Assembly (NCBI GenBank): GCA_008692225.1
Contig: VICG01000006.1
Coordinates: 2,237,501 to 2,301,500 of the forward strand
Origin: Monilinia fructicola
Lineage: Eukaryota > Ascomycota > Leotiomycetes > Helotiales > Sclerotiniaceae
Direction: 5' to 3'
DNA length: 64,000 nucleotides
Shown: in pieces, positions 12,236 through 24,042 of the stretch
Layout: each line of letters opens with the position of its first letter
Position numbering within the stretch: position 1 is the stretch's first letter
Position numbers and translations under genes: made by a program
The notes under the pieces: generated by a model
Database searches by the model: none
Seen by the model: the letters and a program-made list of their open reading frames with translations, nothing else
What the model was told of the DNA's origin: nothing

Positions 12236-12901
12236 ATGTCACATTTTATCGAGCCTTCGGTCGTCCACCCTAAGCCTAGAAGTTATCTGAAGAGAGCTGG
12301 TCATGGTGGTCTTCGATGCGGGAGCGGCAGGAAAGAAGAAATGGTGCAGAATACTATCAAAGCTATCAAGGCTGTGAAGGCAGGAAAAGCGAAAATATTA
12401 AGAGATGTGCCATATATGGTACAAATACTAGCCTCTGAAACAGGTAGTGTGCCAACAAAAGCTACTGTTCCGGAAAACGGCATGCCATGTCAAAATTTAA
12501 AAGACGATAGCCCCATCGATTCATGCATCAAGTCTTTCGTCACCCGCGCAAATATTCGACGAAAAGAAGACTTGAAGAGAGGCATTCGCAAAGGTCGAGC
12601 AACATCATCTGGATGGACATCGTTCGAAACGGTTGAGTCTAAAATAGCTAGTCTATCAACAGATATGCCATTAACGATTCCAAAAGCAAGCCGTTCATCA
12701 CTAGAAACTATTGTCATCGGCTCTAGTTCCGAAACTGAAGACCCAGAATTACATGATGAGTTATATGCCAGACCATCCCCCCTGCAGGTTCAATGGGCCG
12801 CTGTTGCTTTGACCGAGAATGGTGTCAATAGTCAGCGCGTTATCGATCAGATGTTTAGGGGGTTTAAATGGAACCCTAATCTCCTTCTTCAGCCTCGGTA
12901 G
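12236..12901 (+). CDS. Hypothetical protein (221 aa)
   Basis: An uninterrupted frame of 221 aa from the ATG at 12236. The frame is open further upstream to 12098, but only with a non-ATG start and a hydrophobic, uncharacteristic leader. The protein is hydrophilic and rich in Lys/Arg and Ser, with a basic stretch near residues 25-55 (GSGRKEEMVQ, KAIKAVKAGKAK) and another near 105-125. No domain recognised and no membrane segment. It could be a lineage-specific gene or a chance frame. Confidence 0.4.
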   Translation: MSHFIEPSVVHPKPRSYLKRAGHGGLRCGSGRKEEMVQNTIKAIKAVKAGKAKILRDVPYMVQILASETGSVPTKATVPENGMPCQNLKDDSPIDSCIKSFVTRANIRRKEDLKRGIRKGRATSSGWTSFETVESKIASLSTDMPLTIPKASRSSLETIVIGSSSETEDPELHDELYARPSPLQVQWAAVALTENGVNSQRVIDQMFRGFKWNPNLLLQPR

Positions 12902-13692
12902 TGACATTTTGTCTCGTCAATCCGAGCTGCTAGTGTTATATCGACTTCTCATCTGTAAATTAGCAACCGGTGGCAGTTTGAAGGGATTCTTCTTATGTAG
13001 CGTTCAGGAGAGTAGAATATAATTTTAGAGGGTGATTCAGTGGTGTTGATATCAATTTTTCCGTGAAACCTTTCGATGATGCTTCATCTCTCTTTTTATC
13101 AACTAACTGGGCAAAGAAAACTCACAGGAAAGGATTTGAGTTTTGTATCTCAGATGGTAACAACAGGAGCTGTAGATATCTGTCAGTTGTTGGTGCGAAG
13201 TTTCTAGCGAAGGCTTTTGATGGTTTCATTGATCATTGAATTTTTATCGTTATATCTTCCTAGATGAAGGTGTATATTCTGTTCAACTGGCCATCTGGGG
13301 GATCTCGTATAGATTCTTTGTTTAATTCTAACTTTCAATCGGTTGAAGGTTTTTCCTTAAAAGTTCTACCATAAATATGGAGTTTTCGCCGAAGGAAAGT
13401 CAATTTGATCATCTTATCTTGTACTTCTTGTAATAAGTAATGGGATTGTCTTCCATGAGAAGGCCAGAAGGAGAGAAGAAAGTCATGGGCATTTGTGTGA
13501 GTAATGCTACTGCTTCATTAAGAGTTCGTGTGCCTTCTATGGCCCAAGACCTTCAAAAACACTTCTATCTTCCTTGAAATTTTCCACTTCTGGGATTGTA
13601 GATACCTAACAAACAGTCAAGAATTCTAGAAATCTTTTCCCTCTCTTTCCTTCATTTTGATTGAAATTTCACTCGCAACTACAAATTCAACC
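12902..13692. other. Intergenic, nothing recognised
   Basis: T-rich sequence upstream of the kinase-like gene, with no supported gene or repeat. Confidence 0.4.
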
Positions 13693-15209
13693 ATGAGAAG
13701 TGTTGACGCGTGGCCAAAAATGCCTGATGGCAGCCACTTCAATGGCTTGAATCTTTTTTCATTGACCCTCAATGGTAGAAGCCCCTTTGATTGGGATGTA
13801 CATCAATTGATTCAAGAGATTGAGAATAATCTTAGTACCAGAGTTATCGACATCCCGCTTGCGACTTGCGGATCCCATTATTATGTGAGTTTCTACTTGT
13901 AATTGACAATTGTCACCATATCAATGTCGATACTGAGATTGTGTTACACGTAGGGATTCCATTTCAAGCTACTCCAGGGCCAAATACCAGACATTGTGGT
14001 GCGACTGTCTCGTTATGATTTCAATAAGCCTGGCGTTACCAAGCGCCAGATTAGAAGGTACCACTCAGATGTTCTCTTCGAAGCGGCACTTTACCAACTA
14101 CTACGTGATAAGCCTGGAATCCGGGCATCACCATTGATATACTACCGTCCGGCGAAACTGAATCTAGGCCAAAGACTTTCCAGACCTCTAAACCTTGAGG
14201 GTCGTAGTCTATTTGTGTTTGAAAAAGTAGAAATGGCAGACGATATCTTGGACAGCATAACCTCGCTTGGATTAGGTTCAGCTGATGTTGTAAAACTCTT
14301 TGTATGAGCGCCATATATCTATTCTGCTAATAGAGGTGAATTGCGTACTGACATGAAACTAGACAGGTACCATTCTCCGGCTCGCCCATGTTCGTGCAGC
14401 TTTGTTTCGCTACACTCCTCCGCTTGATTTCTGTCTCACATGGCTACATGAGCGCTTAACCGAACCCAAGCCCGATTCATTCTCCGTACCTATTGCCCCC
14501 ACAAGAGAATTTTGGATTAGCGTATTAGAGTCAAAAATAAAAACTGTCATCGGAAGTGAAGGCGATGAAATTGGATGGGGGGATGAAAGAGAAAAAGTTG
14601 GATCTACTGCTCTTGCGGCTAGGCAATCTCTCTTACGTGCGCTCCCATACATAATGCCAGCCGAAAATGTCGAAGCATCTCTATATCGCTTCGTCATAGA
14701 CCATAACGATTTCGGCTTTCATAATGTAACAGCCATTATGGATGAGAGAGGTGATATTATAATTACATCTTTGTTCGACTGGGAGTGTGCAGACATCGTA
14801 CCAGCCCTTCTATCCAATCCTGAGCTAAGCGTGATGAGTTCTATTATCATGAAGCCAGATGAGGACGGAAGAGCGTCTCTCACTACGATGTCTGAGGAGT
14901 TTGATCAGGGTATCTATCATATGTATTCATGGTTTTATCACAAGGTAAGTTTTTCTCTCCAATAGCACAACTTTATTGGATTGATAACAGGTGCTATTAT
15001 CGCAGAGACTTTATCAAGAAGCACCGGAATACGAAGCTGCAATTAAAGCTGGGAAGCATATGCGCTATCTGTGGAATTCGTTGGTAAGTGGACCCGGACG
15101 AGACCCAGAAGAGTCTTGTAATATCCTCCGGGAATGGGCAGAGGAGAGAATTAGTGAAGCTTTCGCACCGCCAGCCAAGGAATTAACTACAAGGTTTGAA
15201 GTTCGTTGA
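13693..15209 (+). CDS. APH-fold phosphotransferase family protein
   Basis: Exons 13693-13884, 13954-14301, 14363-14944 and 14991-15209 join to 1341 nt (446 aa). An in-frame ATG at 13657 would add 12 residues. The catalytic loop reads DHNDFGFHNV, the HxDxxxxN (Brenner) motif of aminoglycoside phosphotransferase/choline kinase-like enzymes, and LFDWECADIVP supplies the metal-binding Asp in place of DFG. The third exon starts TGTILRLAHVRAALFRYTPPLDF, the usual helix before the catalytic core; this choice of acceptor (ending at 14362) keeps the frame. In fungi this large family is mostly uncharacterised and its substrates are unknown. Frame intact; probably cytosolic. I do not infer drug resistance. 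Confidence 0.75.
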
Positions 15210-16227
15210 AGGAGTGTATTGGATTTGCGCCTACATAATGGCGACTTGATGGACCGTGGATAAGAGTATCAAGGATGCGTAGTTTTGGGTGTTGATGGGT
15301 GGATCACTTCCTCGTCTTGTATAAGTTTTGTTGTCTCACACGAGCGTATAAGTACAGTTATAAATTGAACATAATAATACACTAAATTGGATTTACACAC
15401 TATTCCAACCTATTTCAAGGGTTCCAAAAATTCCGTTGTATCGGGAATGGGGACCAGGAGCCACACTGGAAGCACTTTTATGGAGGAAAAATCTCATCGC
15501 ATATCCCGAAGACAAGCGAAGCGTAACCGAGAAGCGATTGGAAAGTGGATTCCCCATTGACCTAGAGGTGATTTTTTTTCGTTTACCTAGAGACCTGCGA
15601 CTAGTTACTCCACAACTGAAGAAGAATCGAGCTAGGAATTCTGGCTGTGTGCTAGTAGAAGTTGAAGAAAAACCAGAGTATTCTTTCCACTTGTTCATTC
15701 GCTATCTATTCTACATGATAAAATTCATCTCAACATTTTTAGATTATACATCAACGAGACGTTTAAGCACTGATTAAGGAAGAAACAGGCTCGGCGTGGA
15801 TTTTATATGCCAAAAATTGGAAATAAATTGCTCTATCGGATCAGAAAGGCTTGCTTGCATATTTAGACTCGGATAGGCAGGCGGTTGATTAGACGATGAC
15901 TTCAGGGGAGGAATATCTTGAGAGAAAAAAAGTTTTCTTTAGAGGGCTGGTTTTTAGAGAATTATTATCCCTGATAATTACTGCCTCTTGTATCTACCGA
16001 ACACGTTGCAAGAGCATATAGAATATCATCAGTACCATCTCATGCTGTCATTCCATCCCCGTCCAGTATTCGCTGTGCACTTTCAATCTCCCGTCACGAA
16101 CATCCTGACGCAACCAATCATCCATCCATCCATCCTACGCTCTTTTGTTGCACATCTGCAAAAGATTCAATTCATCTTTAACTTGTCTTGCAATGATAGA
16201 TATCCCAGAGTTGATTTTTCTTATACA

Positions 16228-16274
16228 TCCCTTCCCTTCCCTTCCCTTCCCTTCCCTTCCCTTCCCTTCCCCCC
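16228..16274. repeat. (TTCCC)n microsatellite
   Basis: About eight consecutive CTTCC units, ending in a C run. Confidence 0.85.
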
Positions 16275-16568
16275 AACTAGACAATCCCCTAACATAAAGT
16301 TACGATCTAATCAAGCCCCAAAGTCATAACTTGGAACCTTGGAAAGTAACGCAGAGAACATCTCAAGCCTCTCATCTAAATCTCGCCCTATACCTACCTC
16401 AACATTCACTCCATCCCTCACCCGAGACTTGTCATTCTATCAATCGTCCCCTATCTGATATTATTTGGTTGTATATCTGCAATAGTTAGAATTGTATGGG
16501 TCTCTTCCTTACCCAATCTTTCTAGATTATTTTCCCATGTTGTATATCTGCAAAATAAAGAAGTGGAA

Positions 16569-16611
<43 letters not shown>

Positions 16612-16612
16612 C
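16569..16612. repeat. (GATA)n microsatellite
   Basis: About ten uninterrupted AGAT units. Confidence 0.9.
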
Positions 16613-17385
16613 TTACCCAGAGTCAACTGCATCCATCGTTCATTCACCACTAGCACATTCCCCATCAACCGAGTAGGTACCGCACACCACACCACCGCAG
16701 CTCCATCCCATCCCATCCCATCCCGTCCCATCCCATCTCACGATTCACCAAATACCTCGCTGGAGGAGCCTGCCAAGCCCACGTTGCACCTCGAAACGAT
16801 GAATGCGGATAAAGATAAGCTCGCCGCCCAATCAATCCTCTTCGGTTGCACGTCTGCATCACCGCATGTGTTCACTATATGGATAGCTAGCTATCCCATT
16901 CCCCGTCATCCCATCTATATCAATCCACCCAGTCCACAGTAGGTAAGGAGTACCTAGGTACCGTCTACCCATCCCCAAGCTGCAATCGGTAAAGATTTCA
17001 GGGGGACCACCACCACCACCGGTGGACGAGCCGACAAGATGACACTAGGACATGCCTTCTGCATTCACAGCCTCTTACACCCAAGTAACCGTACTTCTCC
17101 TCTCGTCGAGCAATGTGCCGCTCGCAATCCCAATATTCTCTCGACCATAGGATAAATACTAATTATACCGTGCTATGAATTTCGGTTAGCTCTGGGGACA
17201 TTCATGCACTGAGCCATCGCCATCGCCACCAGCATGGACAGTACGTTGGAATGCGATATGATCCGAGATGAATAGTCCGGGCGAGTTATCCGTAAAAATT
17301 AATGGTATCATGTTAGAATTACACCGCCATCTACCTAGGAACTATGTATCTACAACGAGCACACGACATCGATCTGAAGACCTCC

Positions 17386-19555
17386 CTATTTAGCGAGTTT
17401 CGACTTCTTCCTAACCGCCTCGACCAGACTGCTTAGATCAGTCTTGTTTGATTTTTCACCCTCGCCTCGCGTCTTCCTCTTCTTATTCTTGCCTGTGACC
17501 TCAATTTCCCCATCATCTTCGCCGCCTCTCTTTCTCCTTCCCTCTTCCAACAATTTCTTCATACCCTCTGTTCCCTTGAACTTTGGATTGCTAGGATCGA
17601 TGGCATACTCATGATTCTTAAACACATCTCCGAATCTCTCATCACCAACATCCATTTGGAAGTTTTCCTGTAAGCCGCCCCTTTTACTCTCGATCTCTTC
17701 ACCCTTCTTTCCCTTTCCTTTACCCTTCTTCTTCTTAGCCTTCTCTGCACGTTGGATCTCGGCAATGTCGAAATGATCCAGATGTTCTACCTTATCCGTC
17801 GAATTATCTTGCATCAGTAATTCCAACTCTGCACGATTCGAAGCCTTTTCTTCCGCCTCCTTAGCCTTCGCTTCGTGTTTCTTCTTGCGTTCCTCTTTTC
17901 GTAAGGATTTGGCTGCCTTTGATTTGGTAGCTTCATCTGTTGCGAAGAAAGGATCATCAAATCCGAGATCTTCTTTGGTTTCTGCTACTTCTGCCTCGCC
18001 ATCGGAAGCGTTTGGATCTCTACCTTCACAAAGAGCCTTGGCCTTTTCTCTTCTGCGAGCTTTGCGTTCCTTTTCTTTGCGAATGTACGCTTCGGCTGTG
18101 GTTTCATTGGGGATGGGTTCGTTTTCAAAGACGCTGCCTTTGGTAGTGGTAGATAAGCCGGCGGTAAATGTAACCTCCATATCACCAACTGGACCAATAT
18201 CTTTCTTCTTTTTAGTTGGTTCATCACCAAGGCCAAGAGCTGCACGAAGTTTCTGTCTTTCGAGTTCTCTCTTGGACAATTTAGGGGCATCTTCTTCGAC
18301 AGCTTCCTCCTCCTCTTCATCAGACTCCGAATCGCTTCCCAAATATGCTCGTAGATCGTTTTCACCAATTTCTGCACGACTTCCCGTGAATGCTCGGTTA
18401 ATGGCATCCTTTCGGCTTGCTTCCTCGGGGTTCATATCCCATGTAAGCTTGACTTTGGAATGTTGAAGCGCATCGGTAACGAAATCCGTAGGTTTGTATC
18501 CAGCAGGTACCTCTGTACATTCATCTCTTGGTTTGTCATCGAATTCGGTGCCATCAGGGATAAATCGTAAGTCGAAAAAGTTTGCGGAACTCAAATACTC
18601 TGTGCCATCGCATTTCTGGTAAATGTTTTCTGCCGTTTTTTCGTCCGAACAAACAACAACAGCGTAAAAATATCTTAATCGCTCGAGTTGGTATTGTCGT
18701 AATGCCGCACTATCAAACTCATTTCCATCGTCTCCTTTTTTTTTGGAGATCCTTCTTAATCTTCTCTTCCAATTCTTCATCATCAATCTCATCATCTTCA
18801 GAGTCCTCCTCCTCCTCCTCCTCCTCCTCTTGTTTCTTTGCGAAAATCTCTTTTGGTGGTCCCTCTAGTTCCTCTCTCTCTCCATTCTTTCCTTTCCGTA
18901 CTCGGATTGGTAGATAGAAATTTTGTGAATCTTCCTCCCGGCCGGCTTAACAAAACTCTGGAAAAACAGCCATCAGATCCACCGATCGAATATTGTCCCA
19001 ATCTAAATTAACCACTGCGATTCTCGAAGAAACCTCCCCCATTTCAACCGCCTGTTGTTCTGCTTGCATATCCGGAAATGTAGCTTCCTCTTCAATGTCC
19101 ACACCTCCATCTTCATCTTCATCCTCATCCTCATCTTCCGAAGAGGAAAATCCACCGCCTCTCGCAGGATCGTATCCCGCAGCCGCTTTTCTCAATTCCT
19201 TCTCCACTACCTCATCATCCTCCACTTCCACTTCCACACCTTCTCCCTTCTCATCTTCTTTCTCACTCTCACTATCCTCGTCTTCCTCATCCTCATCAAC
19301 ATACAATCTCTGCAACGCCTTTTTCTTCCCACTGCCGCTCAGTTTCCTTCCATATCTGTCCACCTTTGCAGAATTAGAGAAGTCATCATCCTTCAACATG
19401 CGCGAAAATCGTTTATCAATCTTGGTCCTTGTTTGTTTCTTGGAAGGAAGTCGAAATCTTGGATCGGTAGAGAAATTGGAGAACCGGGGATCGTTGATCT
19501 CAGAAGCGGGCGATGCATGTTTTAATGCGCCCTTGGGGATTTTTTGTTTCGGCAT
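17386..19555 (-). CDS. ESF1: ESF1, 18S pre-rRNA processing factor (frame broken three times)
   Basis: The protein starts MPKQKIPKGALKHASP, has the conserved ESF1 core (VVNLDWDNIRSVDLMAVF, then KISIYQSEYGKERM, EGPPKEIFA, YQLERLRYFYAVVVCS, AENIYQKCDGTEYLSSA, DLRFIPDGTEF), long acidic and Lys-rich stretches, and a C-terminal NUC153-like segment (GDERFGDVFKNHEYAIDPSNPKFKGT). ESF1 acts in the nucleolus in early 40S subunit maturation. No introns. The frame must change at three places: one extra base in the A5 run at 18962-18966, two extra in the CT run at 18872-18882, and one extra in the T9 run at 18736-18744. After removing four bases the length is a multiple of three (722 codons). For an essential, otherwise conserved gene, sequencing error is the best reading. 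Confidence 0.85.
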
Positions 19556-19983
19556 TGTGTCGTGAGTGTTTGTGAAATGCGCAATTGAGAAGCTTGGGTT
19601 TGGAGACCTGGAGATTTTGATTGAGAAACTTTTTTTGAGATTGCGGGTTTCTGCCGGGGGAGATGCAAGGCGGTGAAGATTATGGAGCTGCCGCAGTGTG
19701 GCTGAAAGAGACTAGGTACGAAGTAGAAAGAGCCAGCCACATTCCTGACTACAATGACGAAATGTCTACTCGAGGATGCAGATCTTATACCAATAATAAT
19801 AAGTCTACATGGCAACATGGGATTGCACATAGCAACCTATAAGATTGGCCATACATAACCTCTCTATTTCTTCACAAACTCACCACCATCTAAAGCGAAT
19901 GATCTTTGTTCATCCTACACAGATATAGTTCTAGTCTTCGAGCCACCAGCACCACTCAAATCACCAATTAAACCCCAACAAAC

Positions 19984-20591
19984 ATGACTAAACGCGTATG
20001 TCAACCGCCCTCAACTCCCCATGCGAATCTTTTCCCAAAATTCCTCCATGTCCAGATATAACAACCAACATCTCTACAGATAGGATTCACCATAAGCGGC
20101 AGAGTTCAAGGTTCGTCCCGCCAGGCGACTATTCCCCCTTCCGCGCCTCAACATCTCATATATCAAACATTCAATTCAAAGCGAGACAGAGTCGATACCC
20201 CCAGCTGACACCATATAGGCGTTAGCTTCCGCGCTACTTCACGCAGAGAAAAAGCCAAGAGTTACGGAATCATCGGATGGGTGAGAAATAGGGATGATGG
20301 CAAGGTAAGATCTTGTCTTTTGTTCACCTCAACTCATGAACCTCAATCTCATTCTCATTCCCTCTGTTCTCCCTGAGATCAATATTCCAAATGCCTCTTT
20401 CTCATTTGCCCCAAAACCAACACAATCACAGGTAGAAGGCGAGGCCCAGGGCCCTTTGTCTGAAATTGAGAAAACTGGTGGGAAATCTCAAGCGGGGACC
20501 TCAGCATGCACACGTTACGGATTATGAGGAGAGGGACTTAGAGGTTAAGAGTGATGGGGAGAGGGAGACAAATTTTGACGTGGTGAGGTAG
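19984..20591 (+). CDS. Acylphosphatase (one frameshift in last exon)
   Basis: Four exons (19984-19995, 20080-20110, 20219-20304, 20432-20591); the first encodes only MTKR. The joined N-terminus gives IGFTISGRVQGVSFRA, the acylphosphatase signature GxVQGVxFR with the catalytic Arg, followed by SYGIIGWVRNRDDGKVEGEA, which contains the catalytic Asn (WVRN). The enzyme hydrolyses acyl phosphates in the cytosol. In the last exon the frame fails at GAAAACTGG (20471-20474); with one A fewer it continues through GPQHAHVTDYEERD to a stop at 20591, for 95 aa, the usual family size. Exon lengths minus one base make exactly 96 codons. Read as written, the protein would end near 20526 with an unrelated tail. 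Confidence 0.8.
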
Positions 20592-20857
20592 ATGGATTTG
20601 CCTCGACGCTGCGCTCAATTGTGTAATGGATGCTGGGAAGAGAGGGGGGTTGGGTGCGAAGAGGGTTCGATCCGTGACGTGATGATGATTTGATCCGAGA
20701 AGTTGCCAAGTTGTTATTTCCATCTCAATTCAACAGCGTAGTATTTGAGATCTCGACTTTCGCATCTCACCTCACCTCATCTCACCCCACCTTCACTTTA
20801 TTCCCCACCCAACACACCCCCTACCACTTCATATCTTCTCATTTCACCCAAACAGTC

Positions 20858-20977
20858 ACATACGACCATAGACTGAAGAGAATTGGGCATCCCGTCCGCT
20901 CTGCCATACACAAGCTTCAGATCGGTGGATTAGTAGTTGGGTGGGTGACCACCAGCGAATCCCCACTGTTGTATGTT
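20858..20977 (+). rRNA. 5S ribosomal RNA
   Basis: A 120-nt match to the fungal 5S pattern: starts ACATACGACCATAG, contains GGGCATCCCGTCCGCTC and the internal control region GTTGGGTGGGTGACCACCAG, and ends CCCCACTGTTGTATGTT, which pairs with the 5' end. The variable stem (ACTGAAG near the start, CTTCAG near 20922) is self-complementary, so folding is kept. T-rich stretches downstream (TTTTCGTTTTTG) suit Pol III termination. Filamentous ascomycetes carry dispersed single 5S genes like this one. Confidence 0.93.
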
Positions 20978-21533
20978 AAGATTCTTATTTTCGTTTTTGT
21001 CTTTTGAAATCACAGGAGAGATCAAGTCGGGTCTATGATTTAACGACAGGGATGACGGATGTTTCGTAAAGTTACCCATCATGCGTATCCAACACGAAAG
21101 ATATTGGCAACGCGGAACGAAATGCGATGGTAAAAATATACAGGTCCTAGACGCAAGTTCCACCGAGAGAGGCAAAGGGTTCAAGATGGAGATTTCGATC
21201 CTTTTCACCATGTTACTCGAGTAGATGGATTTTGGTTTTGAGCCATTTCTTTCGTTTTTGCATTGTGTGTTGAAGATTCGTCGTTCTTTGTAAAATCTCA
21301 GGAGCTTTTATGCAGGAAGAGGCTTCGAAAAGGCACGGGCAATAGCTACGTGAAAGCGAAAACGAAACTCTCCTCCATTTCAAGGTGAGACGCAGCACTC
21401 GACGTTACACGGCATCATCCACACGCATCTCTCAAGAAATCGCATTGGTAGTAATTACAACATTGAAACCCAAAGTATGTACAAGCTAAAACCAGGCCGC
21501 CGCTCATTTTTGACATACGCATCTAAGCGCTTC
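20978..21533. other. Intergenic between 5S rRNA and GH3 gene
   Basis: No open frame with recognisable motifs. It contains the 3' flank of the beta-glucosidase gene, read from the other strand. Confidence 0.4.
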
Positions 21534-24042
21534 CTAAACAACCGTAACCTTTCCAACTACTCTCAGATCCCTGGAACTAGCCCCAACATTCACAACGTAC
21601 GTTTCCCTTCACCACCTTCCAATCCTGAGCCGCGGTATCCCACACGCTCAAATCTCTTCTCCGAAGCGAGAATCCCACCGTTTCGCGGTCTCCAGCGGCC
21701 AATAGACTGGTCTTTTCAAAGCCTCGCAACTGTCTTACTGGTTCGTCGGCTTCGGCTGGGAACTCCAAGTACAGCTGCACGACCTCGCTTCCTGCGACGG
21801 CGCCGGAGTTGGCAATGGTGACATTGACGGATACGACGTCGTTCCAGAGATCTTCTTTACCGCCGACGGAGAGGGTACCGGTGGGGTATGTGGATGAGAG
21901 AGCAGTGCTATTGATGATTTTCGGCCTTGAGATCCGAGTAGGTGAAATTGGTGTAACTTAATCCGTAACCAAACTCGTATCTTGGGTAACGTTATAGGCA
22001 TCGAAATATTTGTAATCAATAAAGTTGCCCTCTGTGAAAATTGCAAACGTGTGTGGTGCAGATCTTGACGTTGTAGTCGGATTCGTTCTTGGCGATAGTG
22101 TGGGATAAACGGGCGGAGGGGTTGACTTTTCCATAAAGAATATCGACGATAGAGTCGCCGGATTCTTGGCCGAGAAGTCCACCGTAGACGACAGCTGTGA
22201 CGTTTTCGTTCTCAATCCAGGTGTCAACGAGACGCGCACCGACAGTGTTGATTATGACGACAGTGTTGTTACATTCGGCTGCGACATCGGTGACGAGTTT
22301 ATCTTGTTCAGTGTTTCTGAGTTCCGTGCGATCGGCACCTTCTCCGGAAAATGCGTTGAGGAATACAAGACATACTTCAGCATTGGTAGCGTAAGAAGTA
22401 ATGTCTTGAGTGAGGGAAGTTCCACCCACTGAGTCCTGGACCTCCACCACCACCCCCTGGGGGACCTCCAAACCCAGAAGTTCTATTCAAACCTCCACCA
22501 AGGTCTGCTGACTGTCTCTTCCTTTTCATGGGAATTCCGCTGGAGATGCCATTGGTATAGGTATTGTTCAAAAATCCAACGAATCATAGTACCATCTTGT
22601 CTGGCCTGGGTAGTAAGAGCATGTTGAGGAGTGATCAGGTAAGGGAAAGAAGTTTGACCAGATCCAGAGCCACCTGCAAGATGGCCTTGGTAGACCATCA
22701 GAGTTTCATCGATAGTAAAATTGGTAGTTTGGACCAGCCATAATGGGGCCGGCATGGGAACCGAAGATGGCCATACTCAATGGCTTGGAAAGAGGCAAGG
22801 CATTGTTGGTATTCTTGAGTAAGATCAATGAAGCAGCACCATTTTCTCTCACAATAGCACTGTGATTAGCGCGGACATCGCGATACGTGGTAGAGCTGAC
22901 GTGAGAAGGCTGGCTGCCGTTGTTAAGGTTGACATAGTAATAGCCCATGACATTTCGAATTGCCATATCGTCGAATCGTTCCTGTGAAAGGGTGCCATTT
23001 GCGAGACCAGCAGTGATCGTAGCATTGCTCCAGATACGAGAACCTCCATAATCCAAACCTCCATTTGCAGAACCAAAAGCAGTTGATTGACCACCCTGAT
23101 CTGGCCACACAAATCCTGGAAATCCAAGCTCTGTCTTAAGATAATGATTTAAAAGGTTTGAGTTCTCGCAAGAGAGTGTACCATTGACTTGAGTCATAGC
23201 GCACATAACAGCACCCATTCCGTTCTTGACACCATCATAAAATGGTGCGAGGTATGTCTCATGAAGGGTTTTATCATCCACATTGGATGTATATGGACCG
23301 ATACCACTGCCAAATGATTGTCGATTCGTCTCTTGCTCATTAAGAAGGAAATGCTTGCCTCCTGGAATACTGCAACACCGTGTCAGCTTTGGTACAATTT
23401 GAGAGTGATGCAACATATGGAAAGTTCATAGAGTTAATGAGTCAGAAGGTATGGATGGTAAAAAGAGCCGAATTAACGTACATTCCAGTCTCTGAGAAAG
23501 CCTTGTTGCCCAGCCCAAAGATAATACCATTCAGGTAGCTATCTTGGCCCATGGTCTCGACAAGACGGCCGCCCCAAGGAGTTCGGCCAAGGGGCTGGGA
23601 TGTTGGAGCAGCTGTGACCTGTACACCCTTATTGTAAAATTCTGCGGCAATTGCCTTGAATTGGTTCCAGATCTTGGCTTTGTCCCATGAATGCGCAAGT
23701 GCAGATGCTTCGGCCCAGCCAGTGACATATTCATAACCCTGTGGACCTTGTGTTCCATCTAAGAATACAAGTGATGTCCAATTGGCCGATGTAATATCGC
23801 TGCCAGTGATCAGGTTCAACTTTTCTTCATTCGAGAGACCTGCAATAAAAGCATGGGCTTGGGCATAAGCGGCGGACCATGCCCCAAGATCAACTGAGGA
23901 ACATTTAGTACGAAGATTTTACTTGGGATCCTCTGAACCTACCATTATTCGAGCTCAATAGACCTTCTACTGACGAATTGGCAGCTCCCACTGCCAAGGG
24001 TAAAAGAAAGGCACCAATGATATGGCATATTTGAACCCTCAT
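21534..24042 (-). CDS. Secreted GH3 beta-glucosidase (seven frame breaks)
   Basis: Exons 24042-23943, 23893-23482 and 23369-21534. A signal peptide (MRVQICHIIGAFLLPLAVGA) is followed by the GH3 N-terminal domain (DGTQGPQG, APTSQPLGRTPWGGRLVE, IPGGKHFLLNEQETNRQS) and the nucleophile loop GFVWPDQGGQSTAFGSANG, where Asp replaces the usual SDW context with PDQ. The C-terminal GH3 and FN3-like parts follow (TEQDKLVTDVAAECNNTVV, SEVVQLYLEFPAEADEPVRQL, VGASSRDLRVVG). Many Asn-glycosylation sites. It should release glucose from beta-glucosides outside the cell. Frame changes are needed near 22717, 22570, 22425, 22037, 21985, 21918 and 21594: six extra bases and one missing. Corrected, 2343 nt encode 780 aa, normal for the family. 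Sequencing indels are favoured, but decay cannot be excluded. Confidence 0.8.

Larger units (their letters stand above)
15210..17385. other. Intergenic with short tandem repeats
   Basis: Includes an open frame at about 15420-15774 (reads PISRVPKIPLYREWGPG, no ATG start, no known motif), which may be a gene remnant. A TTCCC tract lies near 16228-16274, a GATA tract at 16569-16612, CATCCCATCC repeats near 16705-16740 and a TACCTAGGTA palindrome at 16951-16960. No gene supported. Confidence 0.45.

Noticed and set aside
15436..15777. 113-aa frame after the kinase-like gene
   Set aside because: No ATG, no motif and no splice partner; noted only as a possible remnant.
19055..19525. Ser-rich ORFs on the plus strand opposite ESF1
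   Set aside because: They are antisense shadows of the Glu/Asp-rich ESF1 codons (GAA/GAT read as TTC/ATC).
20660..20680. GGTTCGATCC resembling a tRNA B box
   Set aside because: No matching A box or cloverleaf can be formed around it.
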